Source of the DNA: Psychrobacillus sp. BL-248-WT-3
Lineage (GTDB): Bacteria > Bacillota > Bacilli > Bacillales_A > Planococcaceae
Assembly (NCBI RefSeq): GCF_012843435.1
Contig: NZ_JABAFC010000003.1
Location: 124,001-188,000, forward strand
Length of the DNA: 64,000 nucleotides
Direction: 5' to 3'
In this document: in pieces, positions 34,943 to 43,943 of the stretch
Numbering within the stretch: the stretch's first letter is position 1
Layout: each line of letters begins with the position of its first letter
Notes under the pieces: generated by a model
What the model was told of the DNA's origin: nothing
Databases searched by the model: none
The model's input: only the letters and a program-made list of their open reading frames with translations
Program-made: the position numbers and the translations under genes

Positions 34943-36956
34943 TAAAGGCAATAAAAAAGAGCGGAATGCAGAAGAAAGTAATTTTAAAGAGTTGTCAGCT
35001 GAGGAACAGCAGGCGCTGCTAGAGAAATACGATCCAGAATCTAATACACGTAGTGTAGGTAGTAATTTTAAATATGTTATTTATTTTGGCTTGCTAGCAT
35101 TCTCTTTATTTCAGTTGTATACGGCAATTTTTGGACAGTATCCAGCGCAAATACAGCGTACTGTTCATTTGGGCTTCGGTTTATTATTTGTATTTTTATT
35201 ATTCCCAGCTCGTAAGAAACTTTCTAAAACAAAAATACCGTTTTATGATTATATACTAGGAGCAGCGGCAATTTTTGTAGGAAGCCATTGGGTAATTAAT
35301 TACGAACGACTTGTTAAAAGTTTAGGTGGTCTAGAAACCTTAGACTTTATAGTCGGTTTAGTTGCTATTATATTAGTTTTAGAGGCTGCACGCCGAGCTG
35401 TAGGCTTGCCGATCACTATTATAGCAGGGTTATTTTTAGTATATGCCTATTTTGGAGAATACTTCCCTGCGTTTATGGCTCATCGAGGACAAAGCTTAGA
35501 TAATATCGTTAAGCTAATGTTCTTTTCAACGGATGGAATTCTAGGAACACCGTTAGCAGTTTCCTCTACGTATATTTTTGCATTCCTATTGTTTGGAGCA
35601 TTTCTAGTTAAAACAGGGGTTGGACAGTATTTTAATGACCTGGCAGTAGCTGTTGCTGGGAAAATGGTTGGAGGCCCTGCAAAGGTTGCAATCTTCTCAT
35701 CAGCTTTACAAGGAACTATTTCCGGGAGCTCGGTAGCAAACGTTGTTACTTCAGGATCTTACACCATTCCGATGATGAAATCATTAGGCTATAGAAAAGA
35801 ATTCGCTGGAGCTGTAGAGGCTTCTGCATCAACTGGTGGGCAGTTAATGCCACCGATCATGGGGGCAGCCGCGTTCCTTATGGTAGAATTTATCGGTCGT
35901 GGAGTCACCTACTGGGATATTGCGAAAGCCGCAGCAATTCCAGCGCTTCTTTATTTTACAGGAATTTGGATTATGACTCATTTTGAAGCAAAACGTTTGG
36001 GTTTAAGTGGGTTAACAGATGAACAAATGCCAGATCGTAAAGAAATCTTTAAAAAGATTTATTTAATCTTACCGATTTTCTTAATCATTATTTTAATGAT
36101 GACAGGTGTACCTGTTATCCATGCTGCGTTATATGGCGTGGTAGCATGTATAGTTGTAGGTGCGATTAACAAAAGTACACGTTTAGGGCCAAAAGAAATT
36201 TTAGATGCTTTAGTAGACGGGGCACGAACTGCACTAGGTGTAGTAGCAGCCACTGCTTGTGCTGGGATTATTGTAGGAGTAGTCGTGAAAACAGGATTAG
36301 GTCTTAGTCTAGCAACTAGCTTAGTTAAGCTAGCGGGTGGAAGTATTATACTAACCTTATTCTTCGTTATGATTGCATCTCTAATTTTAGGAATGGGAGC
36401 TCCAACAACAGCAAATTATGTTATAACGTCGACTATTGCTGCACCAGCTATCATTACCTTACTAGCACCAGATGTAGCACAAAATGCAATACCACTAGTT
36501 GTCATATTGTCTGCTCACTTCTTTGTATTCTATTTTGGAATAGTAGCAGATATAACCCCTCCGGTAGCACTGGCCGCCTTTGCAGCCTCGGGTATTTCTG
36601 GTGGAGATCCTATTAAGACAGGTGTTCAATCTTCTAAACTAGCGATTGCCGCCTTTATAATACCTTATATGATTGTATTTTCTCCGACGTTGCTCATGAT
36701 TGATACGACATTCGGGGAAATTATCTGGGTAACATTCACCGCTGTTACTGGAATGATTTCTATTGGAGCAGGTATGATTGGATATTGGTATCGAAAAGTC
36801 AGCTGGATTGAAAGAATACTGGCAATAGGTGCAGGTTTATTGTTAATCTATCCAGAAGGTATTTCTGATATTACAGGGTTAATTATTTTCGCTATATTAT
36901 TCATCATCCAATTATTTACTCGAGAGAAAAAGGAAAAACAAGCTATTGCTCTATAA
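34932..36956 (+). CDS. TRAP transporter fused permease (4TM/12TM)
   Basis: The 674-residue membrane protein fuses the small DctQ-like part (first ~four helices after a charged cytoplasmic N-terminus) to the large DctM-like part. Motifs typical of TAXI-TRAP fused permeases are SALQGTISGSSVANVVTSG near residue 257, GGQLMPPIMGAAAFLM near 301 and LGMGAPTTANYV near 490. The start ATG is served by AGAGGAG at 34916-34922. It completes the uptake system with the upstream TAXI lipoprotein and ends in a strong terminator. Confidence 0.92.
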   Translation: MSNNKGNKKERNAEESNFKELSAEEQQALLEKYDPESNTRSVGSNFKYVIYFGLLAFSLFQLYTAIFGQYPAQIQRTVHLGFGLLFVFLLFPARKKLSKTKIPFYDYILGAAAIFVGSHWVINYERLVKSLGGLETLDFIVGLVAIILVLEAARRAVGLPITIIAGLFLVYAYFGEYFPAFMAHRGQSLDNIVKLMFFSTDGILGTPLAVSSTYIFAFLLFGAFLVKTGVGQYFNDLAVAVAGKMVGGPAKVAIFSSALQGTISGSSVANVVTSGSYTIPMMKSLGYRKEFAGAVEASASTGGQLMPPIMGAAAFLMVEFIGRGVTYWDIAKAAAIPALLYFTGIWIMTHFEAKRLGLSGLTDEQMPDRKEIFKKIYLILPIFLIIILMMTGVPVIHAALYGVVACIVVGAINKSTRLGPKEILDALVDGARTALGVVAATACAGIIVGVVVKTGLGLSLATSLVKLAGGSIILTLFFVMIASLILGMGAPTTANYVITSTIAAPAIITLLAPDVAQNAIPLVVILSAHFFVFYFGIVADITPPVALAAFAASGISGGDPIKTGVQSSKLAIAAFIIPYMIVFSPTLLMIDTTFGEIIWVTFTAVTGMISIGAGMIGYWYRKVSWIERILAIGAGLLLIYPEGISDITGLIIFAILFIIQLFTREKKEKQAIAL

Positions 36957-36960
36957 AAGC

Positions 36961-36996
36961 TAAAACCACGAGCTAATTATGGCTCGTGGTTTTATT
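36961..36996 (+). terminator. Terminator of the TRAP operon
   Basis: AAAACCACGAGC pairs perfectly with GCTCGTGGTTTT around an 8-base loop, followed by ATTTC. Confidence 0.9.
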
Positions 36997-37020
36997 TCAT
37001 ATGTAAAATTATGAATATAT

Positions 37021-37029
37021 TGGTATAAT
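37021..37029 (+). promoter_or_regulatory. Extended -10 promoter of the LytTR regulator gene
   Basis: TGGTATAAT is a full extended -10 match 37 bp before the start codon; no clear -35 is seen. Confidence 0.5.
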
Positions 37030-37066
37030 TAAATTTAACAGAATACATAGAATAGAGGATATATTT

Positions 37067-38107
37067 ATGACGTTAAAATTCATTCAAGCTGGTAAGCATA
37101 CAAATGATATGATTCATTTTCCTGAATTTGATTTGACAATACAACCCGGAGAGGTAACGGCAATCGTTTCTACAGTAAATGTTAAAGAGCAGCTTTTAAA
37201 TACATTTCTAGGAAAAACACGACTTTCCAATGGTAAAGTAGATTATCTCCCAGATAAAAAAATAGGTTTTTTCTTTTTACATGAAGGTTGTTATGAACGA
37301 CTAACGGTAGTTGAAACTTTAAAATATTATCAAAAACTATTTAATTCCTCTGAACAAATAGAAAGCATATTACAAGCAGTGCAGCTAGATGCTCAAAAGA
37401 ATAAGAAACTAAAGAGTTTGACTTACTCTGAAAGAAAGCGAGTACAGCTTGCATGGTTGCTTATACAAAACCCTGATATATACATAATGGAAGAACCAGA
37501 TCAAAATCTCGATATCGAGTCGAAAAGGATTCTTTTTTCACTTTTAAGAGAGCTACGTCTAGCAAAAAAAGTAATCTTAATATTAACTGGCCAAGTAGAA
37601 AGTGGAGTTGCTTGTTCCGATAATGTATACCGATTAGATGAAAAAGGACTGCGCCCAGTTTTAACTAAGGAAGAAGACAATGGTGAAGTAATAGATAGGA
37701 GTGAGCCGACTACTGACAAAATTACCAATACCGATGAAGTAGTAGAAGAAAAAGTAATTCAGCCAATTCGTTTCGAAAAAATACCGACGAAAGTAAATGA
37801 AAAAATTGTATTATTTGACCCTCCAGAGATTGATTACATAGAAAGCACAGAAGGACAAACCTATTTACATATTAAAGGGGAAAGCTTTGCATGTTCCTTT
37901 ACGTTGAATGACTTAGAAGAAAGATTATTGGCTTTTGGTTTCTTTCGCTGCCATCGTTCCTATATAGTAAATTTACAAAAAGTGCGGGAAGTCATTACTT
38001 GGACAAGAAACAGTTATAGCTTAGTACTAGATGACTCAGAAAAATCGTCCGTACCACTCTCAAAGACCAAAATGGCGGATTTAAAGGGAATGTTGGGCCT
38101 CAAATAA
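37067..38107 (+). CDS. LytTR DNA-binding regulator fused to a degenerate ABC ATPase domain
   Basis: The 346-residue protein has an ABC-ATPase-like N-terminal domain (residues ~1-210) and a LytTR DNA-binding domain (~245-346; DYIESTEGQTYLHI, then FFRCHRSYIVNLQKV, the canonical LytTR recognition stretch). The Walker A loop is destroyed (STVNVKEQLL, residues 35-44, where GxxGxGKST is expected). The signature is SLTYSERKRVQLAW and Walker B reads IYIMEEPDQNLD. It therefore probably does not hydrolyse ATP normally. It precedes an ABC-2 exporter and likely regulates it. Such LytTR-ABC fusions occur in some Firmicutes; the ligand is unknown. Confidence 0.85.
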   Translation: MTLKFIQAGKHTNDMIHFPEFDLTIQPGEVTAIVSTVNVKEQLLNTFLGKTRLSNGKVDYLPDKKIGFFFLHEGCYERLTVVETLKYYQKLFNSSEQIESILQAVQLDAQKNKKLKSLTYSERKRVQLAWLLIQNPDIYIMEEPDQNLDIESKRILFSLLRELRLAKKVILILTGQVESGVACSDNVYRLDEKGLRPVLTKEEDNGEVIDRSEPTTDKITNTDEVVEEKVIQPIRFEKIPTKVNEKIVLFDPPEIDYIESTEGQTYLHIKGESFACSFTLNDLEERLLAFGFFRCHRSYIVNLQKVREVITWTRNSYSLVLDDSEKSSVPLSKTKMADLKGMLGLK

Positions 38108-38114
38108 GCTCCAT

Positions 38115-38162
38115 TCACCATAAAAAGGAGTTCATTCATCCTAAAATTAACTCCTTTCACGG
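38115..38162. other. Imperfect inverted repeat between regulator and exporter genes
   Basis: AAAAGGAGTT (38123 onward) pairs with AACTCCTTT (38149 onward), with outer ACC/GGT pairs, around a long loop. No T-run follows. It may be a weak terminator or an operator for the LytTR protein. Confidence 0.35.
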
Positions 38163-38247
38163 TAATTATAATGTCTTTCCATTAAATATCTTCTAATCTT
38201 AGGTTGTAGATACGAAATGCTAAACCAAACAATTAGGAGGTTTTCAA

Positions 38248-39096
38248 ATGGAAAATGTAATTGAAGTAAAAGGCCTTGCCAAATATTTTTCCAACTTTAA
38301 GGCAGTGGAGGATGTAAACTTTCAAGTAAAAAAAGGTGAAATTTTTGGATTTCTTGGACCAAGTGGTTCTGGTAAAACGACTACTATTAAAATACTAACG
38401 GGTCAGCTGGATCCCACAGAAGGGGAAGCGTTCGTTTTTGGCGAAAGTGTATCTAACTTTAAAAAGGCTAGTGAACGAAAGCGATTCGGTGTTCTTACCG
38501 ATAATAGTGGACTCTATAGTAGATTAACAATTTTTGAAAATTTAAAGCTTTACTGTGAGCTATATGATTTACCGATTTCGAAAGTAGATGAGGCTCTTGG
38601 ATTCGTTAACTTAAATGAGGCACGTAAGAAAAAAATCGCTGAATTATCTAAAGGAATGGTACAACGTGTAGTACTAGCGAGAGCTATTCTCCATGAGCCA
38701 GAGCTTTTGTTTTTAGATGAACCAACGTCTGCGTTAGATCCAACAAACACGTTACATATTTATACCGGCTTACGTGCATTAAATAAAAAAGGAACCACAA
38801 TCTTTTTAACAACACATGACATGCAGGAGGCTGAAACCCTTTGCGATCGAGTTGCATTTTTAAATAAAGGGAAAATTCAATTATTGGATAAACCTAGCGA
38901 GCTGAAGAAACAATTTTCAGATGGAACGATGACCGTTGAGCTAACAAACAATGAAACGATCATAATCAAAAGGGATGAGGCTGGAGCAGATACGATGTTC
39001 CAATTGATGAAGGAAAATCGTATTTCCACTGTACATTCCAATGAGCCTACATTAGGTGATATTTTTGTCAAAGTGACTGGAGGAGAATTAATATGA
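38248..39096 (+). CDS. ABC-2 type exporter, ATP-binding protein
   Basis: The 282-residue ATPase has Walker A GPSGSGKTT (residues 37-45), signature ELSKGMVQRVVLA, Walker B LLFLDEPTSALD and the H-loop TTHDMQEAE, all intact, in contrast to the upstream regulator. It belongs to the CcmA/NatA-like group that pairs with ABC-2 permeases for drug, lipid, ion or peptide export. AGGAGG precedes the ATG. It overlaps the permease gene by 4 bp. Confidence 0.93.
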   Translation: MENVIEVKGLAKYFSNFKAVEDVNFQVKKGEIFGFLGPSGSGKTTTIKILTGQLDPTEGEAFVFGESVSNFKKASERKRFGVLTDNSGLYSRLTIFENLKLYCELYDLPISKVDEALGFVNLNEARKKKIAELSKGMVQRVVLARAILHEPELLFLDEPTSALDPTNTLHIYTGLRALNKKGTTIFLTTHDMQEAETLCDRVAFLNKGKIQLLDKPSELKKQFSDGTMTVELTNNETIIIKRDEAGADTMFQLMKENRISTVHSNEPTLGDIFVKVTGGELI

Positions 39097-39800
39097 CATT
39101 TTCATGGAAACGTGTAAACGCAATTTTTCAAAAGGACTTTAAGGAATTTAGTAGAAACATGGCAGTCTCAGTTGTTGTCTTTTTACCTATTTTAATGGCA
39201 GCTATTTTTAGCCGGATGGGAATGGATCCATTGTTGAATGGTAATTTGACGATAGGCTTTGCGTTAACAATGGTAGGCTCGTATGTTCAATGCTGCTTGA
39301 TTGCAGAGGAAAAAGAAAGAAATACATTGCGCGGATTAATGCTATCCCCTGCAAATACGTATGAAATTCTTGGTGGGAAAAGTGCATTATCATTCGTTTT
39401 AACAATGATAGTAGCTATTGTTAGTGTAATGCTTGCTGAGTATTCTCCAGCCAACGTACCTGTATTATTATTAGGATTAGCCTTATGTGCGATATTTTTT
39501 ATAGGCTTAGGTACTTTACTAGGGTTAATAGCAAAATCAGTAATGGAGTCTTCTGTGATCGTGTTGCCAGTTATTTTATTGTTTTCTATGGGAACAGCAA
39601 TCGAAAGCTTTAGTGATAAATATCCTATTTTAAGTGTAATTGAATATATACCAAACCTTCAGCTATTAGAATTAGCAACTAGGATAGATGCTGGAGCTGG
39701 GTTTGGAGAAGTTTGGAGCCATTTAGGTATAATCGCTCTATGGTCAGTAGTAATTTATATCATTACTGCTATTGTTTATAAAAAACAAATGGTAGACTAA
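39093..39800 (+). CDS. ABC-2 type exporter, permease
   Basis: The 235-residue protein has about six membrane segments and the ABC-2 pattern: a first helix after a positively charged N-terminus (FQKDFKEFSRN), then EEKERNTLRGLMLSP, a cytoplasmic motif common in ABC-2 permeases. It forms the exporter with the ATPase upstream. The substrate is unknown; the LytTR regulator suggests induction by a peptide or wall-active compound, which is inference. Confidence 0.88.
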   Translation: MTFSWKRVNAIFQKDFKEFSRNMAVSVVVFLPILMAAIFSRMGMDPLLNGNLTIGFALTMVGSYVQCCLIAEEKERNTLRGLMLSPANTYEILGGKSALSFVLTMIVAIVSVMLAEYSPANVPVLLLGLALCAIFFIGLGTLLGLIAKSVMESSVIVLPVILLFSMGTAIESFSDKYPILSVIEYIPNLQLLELATRIDAGAGFGEVWSHLGIIALWSVVIYIITAIVYKKQMVD

Positions 39801-39865
39801 TAAAAGGAAATGTAAACCGACTGAAATATTAAAATGAATTTGATAAAGAAAAATAATGCCGAATA

Positions 39866-39902
39866 TAGGAGAAGCTTTGTATCCCCCAGAGCTACTCCTT
39901 AA
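39866..39902 (+). terminator. Imperfect terminator-like hairpin after the exporter
   Basis: TAGGAGAAGCTTTG pairs imperfectly with CAGAGCTACTCCTTA; no long T-run. Confidence 0.4.
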
Positions 39903-39990
39903 GGTATTTAGACGAGAGGATAAAAATAATGTATAGTCCAATTTAATTTAACTCCGTATTAAATGAACGAAATTAATATGGGGGATAATT

Positions 39991-41184
39991 ATGAAACAAA
40001 ATAAAAATTTTATAGTATTACTAACTAGTCAATCGATTGCAAACCTTGGAGATGTTTTTTATCTAGTAGGTGTTATTAGTGTTTTATATGACTTAACGGG
40101 TTCAGCCACCATTTCTTCCATAGTGCCATTTACGATTACTACTGCAATGTTTATTTCTAGTTTAGTGACTCCTTTATTTCTTGGGAAATATAGGCTAAAG
40201 TTCTTACTAGTATGGTCACAGGCAGGAAAAACTTTGCTATTAGCATTGTTAGTAGTTTTTCTATTGTTTTTTATGCATTCAACTAATTATTGGTACATTT
40301 TCTTTGTAATAGGTGGAATTGCTTTGTTAGATGGCTGTGCCAATCCGATCATGCGAGCTTTCCTACCTCATTATGTGGAAGATGCTCAGCTGATAAAGGC
40401 TAATAGTATCGTAGAAACTGTCACTCAGTTATTGCAAATTGGTGCTTGGTTGTTCGGCGGATTGTTACTTTTATTGCTAAGCCCCAATTGGTTAATACTT
40501 ATAGTATGTGGCTTCTTTTTAGTTTCCACTATACTTATGTGGCTTTTAGAAGATGTAAGTCATGAGGAAAATGAGAAAGATACCCTCTGGAACCAGTTCT
40601 CCGAAGGCTGGATTAGTATAAAGAAAACTCCGGTTCTTAAAAAAATTATGCTAATGGATATTCTAGAGACGATAGCAGGGGCTGTTTGGATAGCAGCCAT
40701 TCTGTATATTTATGTGGAGACTGCCCTCCATGAAGGAGAACAATGGTGGGGCTTTATTAATGGAGCATTTTTTATAGGATTATTAGTAGGAAGCATTATT
40801 TGTATGAAATATTCCACTGTGACAGATACCTATAAGCAATATTTTATCGGCTATGGCGCATTCATTAGCGGTATTCTTACCATCCTATTCGGTTCTATAA
40901 GTTTTCCATTACTAGCGATTATATTATCTGTAGCTATTGGACTAACTAGCCAATTGAAAAATATACCGCAACAAACAATTATTCAGCGAAGCGTCCCGAA
41001 AGAAAAGTTACTAACCGTTTATACATCTTTAGGTACAGTAGGTACTGGGCTGTTTGGTATATCTTCCTTAGCCATAGGTATTGCAGTAGATTTAGTCGGC
41101 GTAAGAATAGTATTTATTCTTTCAGGTGTACTACTACTTTTGGTGAGCTTGGTAGTTTTAAAGAATAGAAGGTTGTTTAATTAA
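39991..41184 (+). CDS. MFS transporter
   Basis: This 397-residue protein has about twelve hydrophobic segments and belongs to the MFS_3/enterobactin-exporter-like group seen in Bacillus (start VLLTSQSIANLGDVFYLVG; LKNIPQQTIIQRSVPKE in the second half). It is probably a proton-driven efflux protein. The substrate is not deducible. It is preceded by GGGGGATAATT before the ATG and is not obviously linked to its neighbours. Confidence 0.85.
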   Translation: MKQNKNFIVLLTSQSIANLGDVFYLVGVISVLYDLTGSATISSIVPFTITTAMFISSLVTPLFLGKYRLKFLLVWSQAGKTLLLALLVVFLLFFMHSTNYWYIFFVIGGIALLDGCANPIMRAFLPHYVEDAQLIKANSIVETVTQLLQIGAWLFGGLLLLLLSPNWLILIVCGFFLVSTILMWLLEDVSHEENEKDTLWNQFSEGWISIKKTPVLKKIMLMDILETIAGAVWIAAILYIYVETALHEGEQWWGFINGAFFIGLLVGSIICMKYSTVTDTYKQYFIGYGAFISGILTILFGSISFPLLAIILSVAIGLTSQLKNIPQQTIIQRSVPKEKLLTVYTSLGTVGTGLFGISSLAIGIAVDLVGVRIVFILSGVLLLLVSLVVLKNRRLFN

Positions 41185-41196
41185 AGTTGTCATGCA

Positions 41197-41224
41197 GGAG
41201 CTCAGTTATATTACTGAGCTTTCT
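41197..41224 (+). terminator. Terminator after the MFS gene
   Basis: AGCTCAGT pairs with ACTGAGCT around a 6-base loop and is followed by TTCTG. Confidence 0.6.
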
Positions 41225-41281
41225 GTATGTTGTTGGAACTGTATCAGTTATAATGAGTGTAAACAACGCGAGGTGATTTGC

Positions 41282-41737
41282 ATGGATCGTGATTTCTTAA
41301 TACATATTACTTCTGAAAGCCTCAAGCTAGTCAGAGTAGAGAACGACTATACCCAAGATAAAATGGCGGATCTACTAGGAATCTCCAAAAAAACATTAGT
41401 TCAAATAGAAAAGGGAAGGACACTAGCAAATTGGACGACCACTATCGCTATATGTGCCTTATTCCGTGATAGCCCAACCTTGCAAAATCATATTGGTGGA
41501 GATCCTATGGAGGTAATAGAGCTCACTGCCCACGATGTGATTATACGTCCAAAGGATAAAACATTAGGTGGCTATATATGGTGGAAAAATGTTGAAGAAA
41601 AAAATGGTTTTCGCTTACAGCAAAATGTACTTAGCAAGCATTTTCGAATAGTAGATGAAGAAAATTATCGAATTCTTAGCACGTTTGATGAAGCGGTAGC
41701 AAGAGATAAGTGGAATGTTATTAGTCAGAAAATTTAA
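41282..41737 (+). CDS. XRE-family transcriptional regulator
   Basis: The 151-residue protein has a Cro/C1 helix-turn-helix in residues ~10-60 (LKLVRVENDYTQDKMADLLG, then ISKKTLVQIEKGR) and a C-terminal region of unknown fold with WWKNVEEKNGFRLQ. ATG 41282 is chosen because AGGTG lies 7 bases upstream and the HTH starts soon after; the longer reading frame lacks a site. A -10-like TATAAT lies at 41249-41254. Its targets may be the adjacent MFS gene or the membrane genes downstream. Confidence 0.82.
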   Translation: MDRDFLIHITSESLKLVRVENDYTQDKMADLLGISKKTLVQIEKGRTLANWTTTIAICALFRDSPTLQNHIGGDPMEVIELTAHDVIIRPKDKTLGGYIWWKNVEEKNGFRLQQNVLSKHFRIVDEENYRILSTFDEAVARDKWNVISQKI

Positions 41738-41745
41738 TGTTGTCT

Positions 41746-41787
41746 AAAACTCCCCTTTAGTGTAAAATTACACTAAAGGGGAGTTTT
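41746..41787 (+). terminator. 20-bp hairpin holding the next gene's ribosome binding site
   Basis: AAAACTCCCCTTTAGTGTAA and its exact complement form a 20-bp stem with a minimal loop between the regulator and the next gene. The 3' arm contains GGGGAG, seven bases before the ATG at 41791, so the hairpin would both end the upstream transcript and hide the downstream ribosome binding site. Confidence 0.75.
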
Positions 41788-41790
41788 GGT

Positions 41791-42579
41791 ATGAAGAATA
41801 TAAACAAATATCAAATTATAATTATAGTTATTTTCATCAGCGCATTGCTTATTAATTTCATGCCTGCGATTAAATTTCCAGACCATCGGATAAGTATTTT
41901 CAACTTAGCTATTTCTGTACTGTTCTTAATAGGCATCCTATATTACTCGAGTGTAAAGGATGGCACTGCTTTATATGGCATTGGATTTGTAGCAACCTTA
42001 GTTATATTTGTTGTAAATCTTACGGAAAATCATCTTTTCGATTATGTTGTCTTAGATGTATTAGCTAATATACAATATCCTTTGTATGTTATTTTCGTCA
42101 TTCCACTTTTTGGACTAAACAAATTATTGAATTTGAGCTACGGAAATTTTTCTTTGATTGTTTCTCTCCTATACCTAACCAGTTTAGCTGGCAGCCTTTT
42201 AAAGTATAAGTGGAAGGTGCGGAATACGAGTTTACTTATTTTGGTTCTTTTGTTTTATTGTTTGCCTTTTGGCTACTACGGCATGTATTTGGATTATACA
42301 AAAGGGTCATTGCTCGGATACCTATCAATGATTATCATTTGTATAGCTCTAGCGTATATTTGCAAAGCATTTCTATTTGTACCCGTTCTAGTTGTAGGGA
42401 ATTTATTATCTGCTATTAGTTCTTTATATTTTATACACATGATGGATATAAAAGAGGATTGGGGATATTTTTTTAAACCATTTAGGCAAACAACTATATT
42501 TTTTATTATCTTCCTTTTAAATTGCATCCCACAATGGTTTGTCATTAGATCAACTGGTAGGAGGGATAGGAAAAGATGA
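41791..42579 (+). CDS. Unrecognised polytopic membrane protein
   Basis: I do not recognise this 262-residue protein. It has about eight hydrophobic segments and a short basic C-terminus (STGRRDRKR) which by the positive-inside rule should be cytoplasmic. The start ATG uses GGGGAG in the 3' arm of a strong hairpin. It overlaps the next gene by 4 bp, so the two are co-translated. Confidence 0.75.
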   Translation: MKNINKYQIIIIVIFISALLINFMPAIKFPDHRISIFNLAISVLFLIGILYYSSVKDGTALYGIGFVATLVIFVVNLTENHLFDYVVLDVLANIQYPLYVIFVIPLFGLNKLLNLSYGNFSLIVSLLYLTSLAGSLLKYKWKVRNTSLLILVLLFYCLPFGYYGMYLDYTKGSLLGYLSMIIICIALAYICKAFLFVPVLVVGNLLSAISSLYFIHMMDIKEDWGYFFKPFRQTTIFFIIFLLNCIPQWFVIRSTGRRDRKR

Positions 42580-42947
42580 AAAATTGGTTAGTTATAATTT
42601 TAGTTATAAGTTTATGTGTAAATGTATTGCTGTTTGGCAATATTTTCTGGAAAGGGATGTATACACCTAACGAAAAGGATCGGGTCATTTTAGGAGAAAT
42701 GGTACAATTAGTAATAAGCAGTCAGAAATTTAAAACAATAGACGAATCAGAGGGAGTTCTAGCAGTCAATCAAATGGTTGATAGAAACAAGGGAGGGGTA
42801 TTTCCTTATCACTATAACGTAATTGTATATACCAGTGAGCAGGCATATATCTTTGGTTGTAAAGATGATAAATGTGACGTAGTGGGATTAGTAGGGACTA
42901 TGGCTTCTAAATACGAAGATTCGGAGCAACTATTACCGTTCAAATAA
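42576..42947 (+). CDS. Unrecognised membrane-anchored protein
   Basis: This 123-residue protein has one N-terminal membrane segment (about residues 4-27) and an extracellular domain with a CKDDKC cysteine pair near residues 94-99 that could form a disulfide. I do not recognise a family. It is translationally coupled to the polytopic membrane protein upstream (ATGA overlap), so they may act as a pair. Confidence 0.72.
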   Translation: MKNWLVIILVISLCVNVLLFGNIFWKGMYTPNEKDRVILGEMVQLVISSQKFKTIDESEGVLAVNQMVDRNKGGVFPYHYNVIVYTSEQAYIFGCKDDKCDVVGLVGTMASKYEDSEQLLPFK

Positions 42948-43055
42948 TAAATCGGAGTTAGTGTTCAGAATGGGATATGAGCAATTCCGCCGTTAGATCT
43001 TTGAAACGAATATATTTTTTCCTCGTCTAATTCATAAAAATAAAGAGGGATTATA

Positions 43056-43637
43056 ATGTATAAAATAGGTTTCCTTGTGTCTTTAATAGTTCTGTACTTA
43101 TGTTTAGTGAGCTGTCAACAAAAGGTTGATAGGAAGGTTGATACCGAACCGTCTGATACGAAACCTTTAGATACAAAAGCCCAAGCTATAGAAGAAGATT
43201 TTGTATATCGACTTGTGACAGAAAAAGCAGAGTACGGTAAGAATGAACCTATAAAAATTTATGCTGAATTAGAATATACAGGAGAAAAAGATGAAATTGA
43301 AATTTTTCATTCAGCTTCCCCGTTTTCTTTCCCAATGGTTGAAACTACCAGAAACTTTGAAATCGGATACGGAATGGATACTCCATTATTAAGCACTAAA
43401 CTAAGAAAAGGGGAACCACTCCGTGCAGAATATTGGGGAAGTGGCGGCTACACTTCAGAGGATAAAAAAGAATATGTAGATTTTATAAGTCAAATTATGA
43501 ATCAGGAATTTCCAGAAGGACGTTATATCGTAAACGGCTCTGCTGATTTTTATGTGAAAGCTAACGAGAAAACTGAACAAAAGAAAAACTATAACCTTAA
43601 ATTGCAAGTTGAATTTAAGGTTAATAATACTAACTAG
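43056..43637 (+). CDS. Unrecognised lipoprotein
   Basis: The 193-residue protein has a signal peptide with lipobox LVSC (cysteine near residue 23), followed by a charged linker with DTEPSDTKPLDTK and a beta-rich domain (YGKNEPIKIYAELEYTGEKD) resembling the immunoglobulin-like intracellular proteinase inhibitor (BsuPI-type) fold; the fold call is tentative. AGAGGG precedes the ATG. It is anchored on the outer face of the membrane. Confidence 0.75.
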   Translation: MYKIGFLVSLIVLYLCLVSCQQKVDRKVDTEPSDTKPLDTKAQAIEEDFVYRLVTEKAEYGKNEPIKIYAELEYTGEKDEIEIFHSASPFSFPMVETTRNFEIGYGMDTPLLSTKLRKGEPLRAEYWGSGGYTSEDKKEYVDFISQIMNQEFPEGRYIVNGSADFYVKANEKTEQKKNYNLKLQVEFKVNNTN

Positions 43638-43643
43638 AAAAAA

Positions 43644-43871
43644 ATGTTAGATGAAAACAACTACTGTAACGTAAGAAAGGTTGTTAGCCAATTGAAGAAA
43701 GTAATAATAGCCATCATTTTATTCGGATTAATTGTAATTGTTCAAAGCGTTCAAGTTATTTACACGACCCATACATTTATTAGGGTGATGAATTTAATAT
43801 CTACTATCTTCATTTCTGTGGCTATCGGTGCCTTTATTAGAGAAATGTTTATTTTAAAGAAGAGTAAATAA
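43644..43871 (+). CDS. Small two-helix membrane protein
   Basis: The 75-residue protein has two hydrophobic segments (about residues 20-40 and 48-68) and a Lys-rich end. No ribosome binding site precedes ATG 43644; an in-frame TTG at 43692, with AAAGG eleven bases upstream, would give a 59-residue protein that still holds both helices and may be the real start. I do not recognise a family. Confidence 0.5.
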   Translation: MLDENNYCNVRKVVSQLKKVIIAIILFGLIVIVQSVQVIYTTHTFIRVMNLISTIFISVAIGAFIREMFILKKSK

Positions 43872-43943
43872 GTAGAATATTTAAAACGTATAAATTAATT
43901 TCATTCCTTAACATAGCCAGAAGAAAAAGAGGGCCTTTACGAT

